Source: Prevotella sp. UBA3294 | GTDB lineage: Bacteria; Bacteroidota; Bacteroidia; Bacteroidales; Bacteroidaceae | Length of the DNA: 11,577 nucleotides | Direction: 5' to 3' | NCBI GenBank assembly: GCA_002361535.1 | Contig: DETG01000034.1 | Location: 1-11,577, forward strand | Part shown: positions 7,677-11,577 of the stretch, piece after piece | Numbering within the stretch: position 1 is the stretch's first letter | How the letters are laid out: every line of letters begins with the position of its first letter | Position numbers and translations under genes: made by a program | The notes under the pieces: model-generated | Databases searched by the model: none | What the model saw: only the letters and a program-made list of their open reading frames with translations | Told to the model about the DNA's origin: nothing

Positions 7677-8924
7677 ATGAACTTTCCCTTATACATAGCA
7701 AGGAGGATCTACAATGATCAGGGCGACAAACATAAAGTGAGTCGTCCTGTGATTCGTATTGCCACCCTGGGCGTGGCCATCGGACTGGCTGTGATGATCA
7801 TCTCGGTGAGCGTGGTGTTCGGCTTCAAGCACACCATCCGCGACAAGGTGATCGGCTTTGGCAGTCATATCACCGTGGGGGATTTCACTACCCTCCAGGG
7901 TAACGACCAGTATCCCATCGAGATGGGTGACAGTATGATGAAGGTGCTGAAAAGCATCAAAGGAGTTGACAAGGTGCAGCGCTACGCCATCAAACAAGGT
8001 ATCCTCAAAACCGATTCGGATTTCTTGGGAGTGATGTTCAAAGGGGTGGCACAGGAATATGACACCACCTTCATGCACAAGAACATGGTGGAAGGACATT
8101 TCCCGGTTTTCAGTGATCAAGCCAGTAAGCAGCAGATAGTGATCTCAAAGATGATCGCCGATCAACTGCATCTGCATGCCGGTGACCGGATCTTCGCCTA
8201 TTTCTTCAGTAATGATCAGGTCCGGCCACGCAGATACACCATCGCAGGAGTCTATCAGACAAACCTCACGATGTTTGATAAGGTGATGTGCTTCACCGAC
8301 TTATACTCTGCCGTCAAGCTGAACGGTTGGGAAAGTGATCAAGCCAGCGGAGCAGAACTGACAGTAAAGGATTTCAGTCATCTTGACGAGGTGGAGGATA
8401 TCCTCACCCATCGTGTGAACCGCTCGGTTGACCGTTATGGCACCACCTATTCATCAACCACCATCCAAGAGAACTACCCGCAGATCTTTTCGTGGCTCGA
8501 CCTGCTCGACCTGAATGTATGGATCATCCTCGCACTCATGGTTTGTGTGGCTGGGTTCACCATGATTAGCGGACTGCTCATCATTATCCTCGAACGTACC
8601 AATATGATCGGTGTGCTGAAGGCCTTAGGTGCAAAGAACAAGACGGTGAGACACACCTTCCTCTGGTTTGCCGTGTTCATCATCGGGAAAGGAATGTTGA
8701 TCGGAAACCTGATAGGTATCGGACTGATCCTTATCCAGCAGTTCACGGGTGTCATCAAACTCGATCCCGCCACCTATTATGTAAGTACTGTTCCTGTAGA
8801 ACTGAATATCCCTATCATCCTTTTGATCAATATCGCCACACTCATCGTGAGCATCTTTGTACTCATCGCTCCCAGCTACCTCATCTCACATATTCATCCT
8901 GCCAAATCCATGAGGTATGAGTAA
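7677..8924 (+). CDS. ABC transporter permease, FtsX/LolC/LolE family
   Basis: The 415-residue inner-membrane protein has the four-helix plan of LolC/LolE/MacB-type permeases: one N-terminal helix (about 27-50, IRIATLGVAIGLAVMIISVSVV in outline), a large periplasmic domain of the MacB-PCD kind (about 52-278), then three C-terminal helices (about 281-305, 328-355, 377-403) forming the FtsX domain. The ERTNMIGVLKALGAK segment at 306-320 is the usual coupling region that touches the ATPase, and the tail IHPAKSMRYE is typical for the family. Proteins of this group work with a LolD-like ATPase, often to release lipoproteins from the inner membrane. No ATPase gene is in the window, so the partner must be encoded elsewhere and the LolCE role is only likely. 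It starts 3 nt after the aminotransferase stop. Confidence 0.88.
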   Translation: MNFPLYIARRIYNDQGDKHKVSRPVIRIATLGVAIGLAVMIISVSVVFGFKHTIRDKVIGFGSHITVGDFTTLQGNDQYPIEMGDSMMKVLKSIKGVDKVQRYAIKQGILKTDSDFLGVMFKGVAQEYDTTFMHKNMVEGHFPVFSDQASKQQIVISKMIADQLHLHAGDRIFAYFFSNDQVRPRRYTIAGVYQTNLTMFDKVMCFTDLYSAVKLNGWESDQASGAELTVKDFSHLDEVEDILTHRVNRSVDRYGTTYSSTTIQENYPQIFSWLDLLDLNVWIILALMVCVAGFTMISGLLIIILERTNMIGVLKALGAKNKTVRHTFLWFAVFIIGKGMLIGNLIGIGLILIQQFTGVIKLDPATYYVSTVPVELNIPIILLINIATLIVSIFVLIAPSYLISHIHPAKSMRYE

Positions 8925-8944
8925 AGAAATTGATCATTCATAAT

Positions 8945-8975
8945 CCACAATTAACAACTCATAATTGGGTTTTTT
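8945..8975 (+). terminator. Intrinsic terminator after the permease gene
   Basis: CCACAATTA (8945-8953) pairs with TAATTGGG (8962-8969) over eight base pairs with one bulged A, leaving an 8-nt loop, and is followed directly by six T residues (8970-8975). It lies 20 nt past the permease stop and ends the aminotransferase-permease transcript. Confidence 0.72.
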
Positions 8976-9101
8976 ACTAATTTGAACTTTATTTTGTGTC
9001 TAAGAAAAGAATGAAGAATGAAGTTCAATTTGCGCCAAAGAAAAGAAAACAAGCCCAATATATCTGTTGATTGAAAGAAAACGATATGTTTCAATAAAAT
9101 A

Positions 9102-9128
9102 TTGCACAAAAATTTTGGGAATGTGCAG
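9102..9128. promoter_or_regulatory. Palindrome copy 1, putative operator over the -33 element
   Basis: TTGCACAA (9102-9109), an 11-nt spacer and ATGTGCAG (9121-9128) form an interrupted palindrome with two arm mismatches. The -33 TTTG at 9114-9117 lies inside the spacer. Arm length and spacing are identical to the second copy that begins 41 nt downstream. Operator function is inferred. Confidence 0.5.
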
Positions 9129-9145
9129 ATAAAGCATTACCTTTG
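9114..9145 (+). promoter_or_regulatory. Bacteroidetes-type promoter of the tandem acyl-CoA synthetases
   Basis: TTTG at 9114-9117 and TACCTTTG at 9138-9145 are 20 nt apart, an exact fit to the phylum consensus. Transcription would start near 9152, giving a leader of about 17 nt before the ATG at 9169. Each element is embedded in one of two matching palindromes, so the promoter could be controlled by a DNA-binding dimer. Confidence 0.78.
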
Positions 9146-9169
9146 CACAAAATTTTGAAAATTGTGCAA
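9143..9169. promoter_or_regulatory. Palindrome copy 2, putative operator over the -7 box and start codon
   Basis: TTGCACAA (9143-9150), an 11-nt spacer (AATTTTGAAAA) and TTGTGCAA (9162-9169) form a perfect interrupted palindrome. It overlaps the end of the -7 box and the transcription start, and its last base is the A of the ATG. A bound protein here would block initiation. In RNA most of this element would fall at or before the start, so a DNA-level role is more likely than an RNA hairpin. Confidence 0.55.
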
Positions 9170-10827
9170 TGGAATCAACTATAAGTTTCAATTCATACAT
9201 TGAACAATCCATTATCAAGAACTGGGATCAAGATGCCCTGACCGACTACAAAGGGGCAACTTTGCAATATAAAGATGTAGCGCGTAAGATTGAGAAGCTG
9301 CATATCCTGTTCGAGAACAGTGGCGTGAAGAAAGGAGACAAGATTGCCGTATGTGGCAGGAACAGCGCCCACTGGGCTGTCACATTCCTCGCAACGCTCA
9401 GCTACGGTGCCGTTGTTGTTCCCATCCTGCATGAGTTCAATGCAGAGCAGATCCATAATATCGTTAATCACAGCGAGTCGAAGCTGCTCTTCGTGGGGGA
9501 TGTCGTGGCCACCATGATCGACGAGAAGGAGATGCCCCATTTGGAAGGCATCGTCTATTTACCCGACTTTTCCCTTGTGGTCAGCAGAACCGATAGTCTG
9601 ACCTATGCACGAGAGCATCTGAATGCGATGTTTGGACATAAGTATCCCAAGTATTTCCGTAAAGAGCACGTAAGCTATCATCACGACACGCCGGAGGAGT
9701 TGGCACTCATCAACTACACCAGCGGCACCACAGGGTTCTCCAAGGGAGTGATGCTGCCCTATCGGGCCATCTGGGGTAACTTAGATTTCTGTCTGAAAAG
9801 ACTGGGTATCCACTTCAAGTCGGGCAGTAACATGCTGAGCATCCTCCCCATGGCGCACATGTACGGACTGGCCATCGAGTTTATCTTCGGTTTCTGTCAT
9901 GGCTGTCATTTGTTCTTCCTCACCCGACTGCCGAGTCCGGCCATCATAGCCCAGGCGTTTGCAGACATCAAACCCGCAGTGGTGATCTCTGTGCCCCTTG
10001 TCATAGAGAAGATTATCCGTAAGAATGTGTTCCCTAAGATTCAGAATAACGTCGTTCGTCTCCTTCTGAACATGCCCGTTGTGAGCAAGAAGGTGAAACA
10101 GAGGATTTGCGAGCAGGTCTATCAGGCCTTTGGCGGTAATGCCTACGAGGTGATTATCGGTGGTGCCGCCCTGAATCAGGAGGTGGAAGAATTTCTTTAT
10201 AGTATTGAATTCCCGTTCACGGTGGGCTATGGTGCCACGGAATGTGCGCCACTGATCACCTACAGCGACTATCACGACTTCGTACCAGGGTCATGCGGAA
10301 CTGCCGTTGACCACATGGAGGTGAAGATCAACAGTCGTGATCCTGAGACGGAACTGGGAGAGATCCTTGCCCGAGGCTGCAATGTGATGCTCGGCTACTA
10401 CAAGAATGAGGAAGCTACCCGTCAGGCGCTCGATGAAAACGGATGGTATCACACGGGCGACCAGGGTGTGATGAGTGCCGACGGACATGTGTTCATTAAA
10501 GGACGTATCAAGAACATGCTCCTCGGAGCCAGTGGACAGAATATCTATCCCGAGGAGATCGAAGACAAACTCAACTCGATGGCTTTGGTATCTGAGTGTG
10601 TGATCGTGCAGCGTGCAGAGCGGTTGGTTGCCCTGGTACATCCCGACTACGATGAAGCCAAGAGCATGGGATTCTCGGAGGATGAGATAGCAGGAGTGAT
10701 GGAACAGAACCGTCATGCCCTGAACGGTTCCCTTCCCGCCTATTGCACGATCTCAGCTATCGAGATCCATCAGGAGGAGTTTGCCAAGACACCGAAGAAG
10801 AGTATCAAACGATACCTTTATCAATAA
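9169..10827 (+). CDS. Long-chain fatty acid-CoA ligase (AMP-forming), paralog 1
   Basis: The 552-residue enzyme should activate fatty acids to acyl-CoA through an acyl-adenylate, in the cytoplasm or on the inner face of the membrane. The A3 phosphate loop is YTSGTTGFSKGV at 183-194, A5 is VGYGATECAP at 352-361 (Glu358 for Mg-ATP), A7 is HTGDQG at 428-433 with Asp431, and the hinge region is GRIKNM at 445-450 followed by GQNIYPEEIE at 456-465. The A10 region reads KTPKKSIKRYLY at 540-551; Lys544 aligns best with the catalytic lysine, although the usual Gly before it is Lys. A full N-terminal domain is present and length is normal for the FACL group. The ATG at 9169 follows an excellent promoter by 23 nt. 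A closely related gene follows after 40 nt. Chain-length preference cannot be read from the sequence. Confidence 0.93.
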   Translation: MESTISFNSYIEQSIIKNWDQDALTDYKGATLQYKDVARKIEKLHILFENSGVKKGDKIAVCGRNSAHWAVTFLATLSYGAVVVPILHEFNAEQIHNIVNHSESKLLFVGDVVATMIDEKEMPHLEGIVYLPDFSLVVSRTDSLTYAREHLNAMFGHKYPKYFRKEHVSYHHDTPEELALINYTSGTTGFSKGVMLPYRAIWGNLDFCLKRLGIHFKSGSNMLSILPMAHMYGLAIEFIFGFCHGCHLFFLTRLPSPAIIAQAFADIKPAVVISVPLVIEKIIRKNVFPKIQNNVVRLLLNMPVVSKKVKQRICEQVYQAFGGNAYEVIIGGAALNQEVEEFLYSIEFPFTVGYGATECAPLITYSDYHDFVPGSCGTAVDHMEVKINSRDPETELGEILARGCNVMLGYYKNEEATRQALDENGWYHTGDQGVMSADGHVFIKGRIKNMLLGASGQNIYPEEIEDKLNSMALVSECVIVQRAERLVALVHPDYDEAKSMGFSEDEIAGVMEQNRHALNGSLPAYCTISAIEIHQEEFAKTPKKSIKRYLYQ

Positions 10828-10867
10828 ACATTCGAATAAACTAATCAAACTATCAATACCATATTGT

Positions 10868-11577
10868 ATGCAAGTACCAAGTTTTAATGCGATCATCCAA
10901 AAGAGCATCATCGACAACTGGGATCTTGATGCACTGACCGATTATAAGGGAGCGACCTTACAATACCATGATGTGGCTCGCAAGATTGAAAAGCTGCATA
11001 TCATGTTCGAGAACAGTGGTGTGAAGAAAGGTGATAAGATTGCTTTGTGCGGCAGAAACAGTGCCAACTGGGCCGTTGCCTTCCTTGCCACACTGACTTA
11101 TGGTGCAGTGGGAGTGCCCATCCTCCATGAATTTACTCCCGATCAGGTACATAACATTGTGAACCACAGTGAGGCAAAGCTTCTTTTCGTGGGTGACGTG
11201 GTGGCCACCACCATCGATGCCACCAAGATGCCCGCACTCGAAGGTATCATCTATATCCCCGACTATAGTATCGTCGTCTCACGTACAGATAAGCTCACCT
11301 ATGCCCGTGAGCACTTGAACGAGATGTTTGGAAAGAAATATCCCAAGTATTTCAGGAAAGAGCATGTGAACTACTGTATGGATGAGGATCCGAACCAACT
11401 GGCACTGATCAACTATACCAGTGGTACCACAGGATTCTCCAAGGGAGTGATGATCCCCTACCGTGCCTTGTGGAGCAACTACGACTTTGCCGAGGATGTG
11501 TTGGGAAAGACGATCAAGAAAGGTGACAACACCATCAGTATCCTGCCCATGGCACACATGTACGGCATGGCCTTCGA
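10868..11577 (+). CDS. Long-chain fatty acid-CoA ligase, paralog 2 (3' end outside window)
   Basis: An open frame runs from the ATG at 10868 through the right edge without a stop, giving 236 residues of the N-terminal part. It aligns along its whole length with the preceding ligase, with one residue missing near the start (after Met-Gln-Val-Pro) and one extra near residue 172; about three quarters of residues are identical by hand count. The phosphate loop YTSGTTGFSKGV sits at 183-194, and ILPMAHMYGMAF ends the visible part. The catalytic C-terminal motifs lie outside the window. The 40-nt gap from the upstream stop has no TAnnTTTG box, so this copy is probably transcribed with paralog 1. The start is supported by alignment with paralog 1. 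Divergence is greatest in the first ten residues and around 170-225, which may reflect different substrates. Confidence 0.92.
   Translation, partial: MQVPSFNAIIQKSIIDNWDLDALTDYKGATLQYHDVARKIEKLHIMFENSGVKKGDKIALCGRNSANWAVAFLATLTYGAVGVPILHEFTPDQVHNIVNHSEAKLLFVGDVVATTIDATKMPALEGIIYIPDYSIVVSRTDKLTYAREHLNEMFGKKYPKYFRKEHVNYCMDEDPNQLALINYTSGTTGFSKGVMIPYRALWSNYDFAEDVLGKTIKKGDNTISILPMAHMYGMAF

Noticed and set aside
9070..9095. ATTGAAA / TTTCAAT inverted repeat with 12-nt spacer
   Set aside because: Only 7-bp arms in AT-rich sequence, not repeated elsewhere; expected by chance.
9000..9218. 72-residue open frame on the minus strand in the 8925-9168 gap
   Set aside because: It runs antisense across the synthetase promoter and start codon, has no recognisable domain and is AT-driven. 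Apart from the terminator, palindromes and promoter, I see nothing else in this gap.
1..11577. CRISPR array, insertion sequence, tRNA/rRNA, phage or defence genes
   Set aside because: No spaced direct repeats, transposase motifs, cloverleaf sequences or defence domains were seen on either strand.

Overview
The window looks like chromosomal DNA from a Bacteroidales bacterium, most likely Prevotella or a close relative. Three things point there. Gene starts lack clear Shine-Dalgarno sequences. Several intergenic regions carry the Bacteroidetes promoter form, a TTTG near -33 spaced 19-20 nt from a TAnnTTTG -7 box. Protein families typical of the phylum are present (DUF4468, a Porin_10-like outer-membrane protein, GH3 glycosidases ending in an FnIII-like domain). 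I see no mobile element, CRISPR array, tRNA or rRNA.

Layout: (1) 1-618, + strand: the C-terminal part of an acyl-CoA synthetase of the ACSF2/YngI type, cut by the left edge. (2) 620-698: a head-to-head heptamer repeat forming a perfect 26-bp hairpin between convergent genes. (3) 698-3046, - strand: an exported GH3 beta-glycosidase with its own promoter. (4) 3047-3213: a divergent promoter region. (5) 3214-6402, + strand: a tight three-gene envelope cluster (exported DUF4468 protein, 67-residue two-helix membrane protein, 780-residue putative porin) with gaps of 5 and 1 nt. (6) 6415-8924, + strand: a promoter, a PLP-dependent class I/II aminotransferase and, 3 nt later, a LolC/LolE/FtsX-type ABC permease, closed by an intrinsic terminator at 8945-8975. 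(7) 9102-11577, + strand: a promoter overlain by two matching palindromes, then two tandem paralogous long-chain acyl-CoA synthetases, the second running off the right edge.

Functionally the window combines fatty acid activation (three AMP-forming ligases of two subfamilies), glycan breakdown and envelope proteins. These are mostly ordinary core genes. The most distinctive non-coding signal is the paired palindrome at the acyl-CoA synthetase promoter, which may be the operator of a dedicated regulator. The best candidate for an undescribed protein module is the DUF4468 / small membrane protein / porin cluster. No result here proves a new system.
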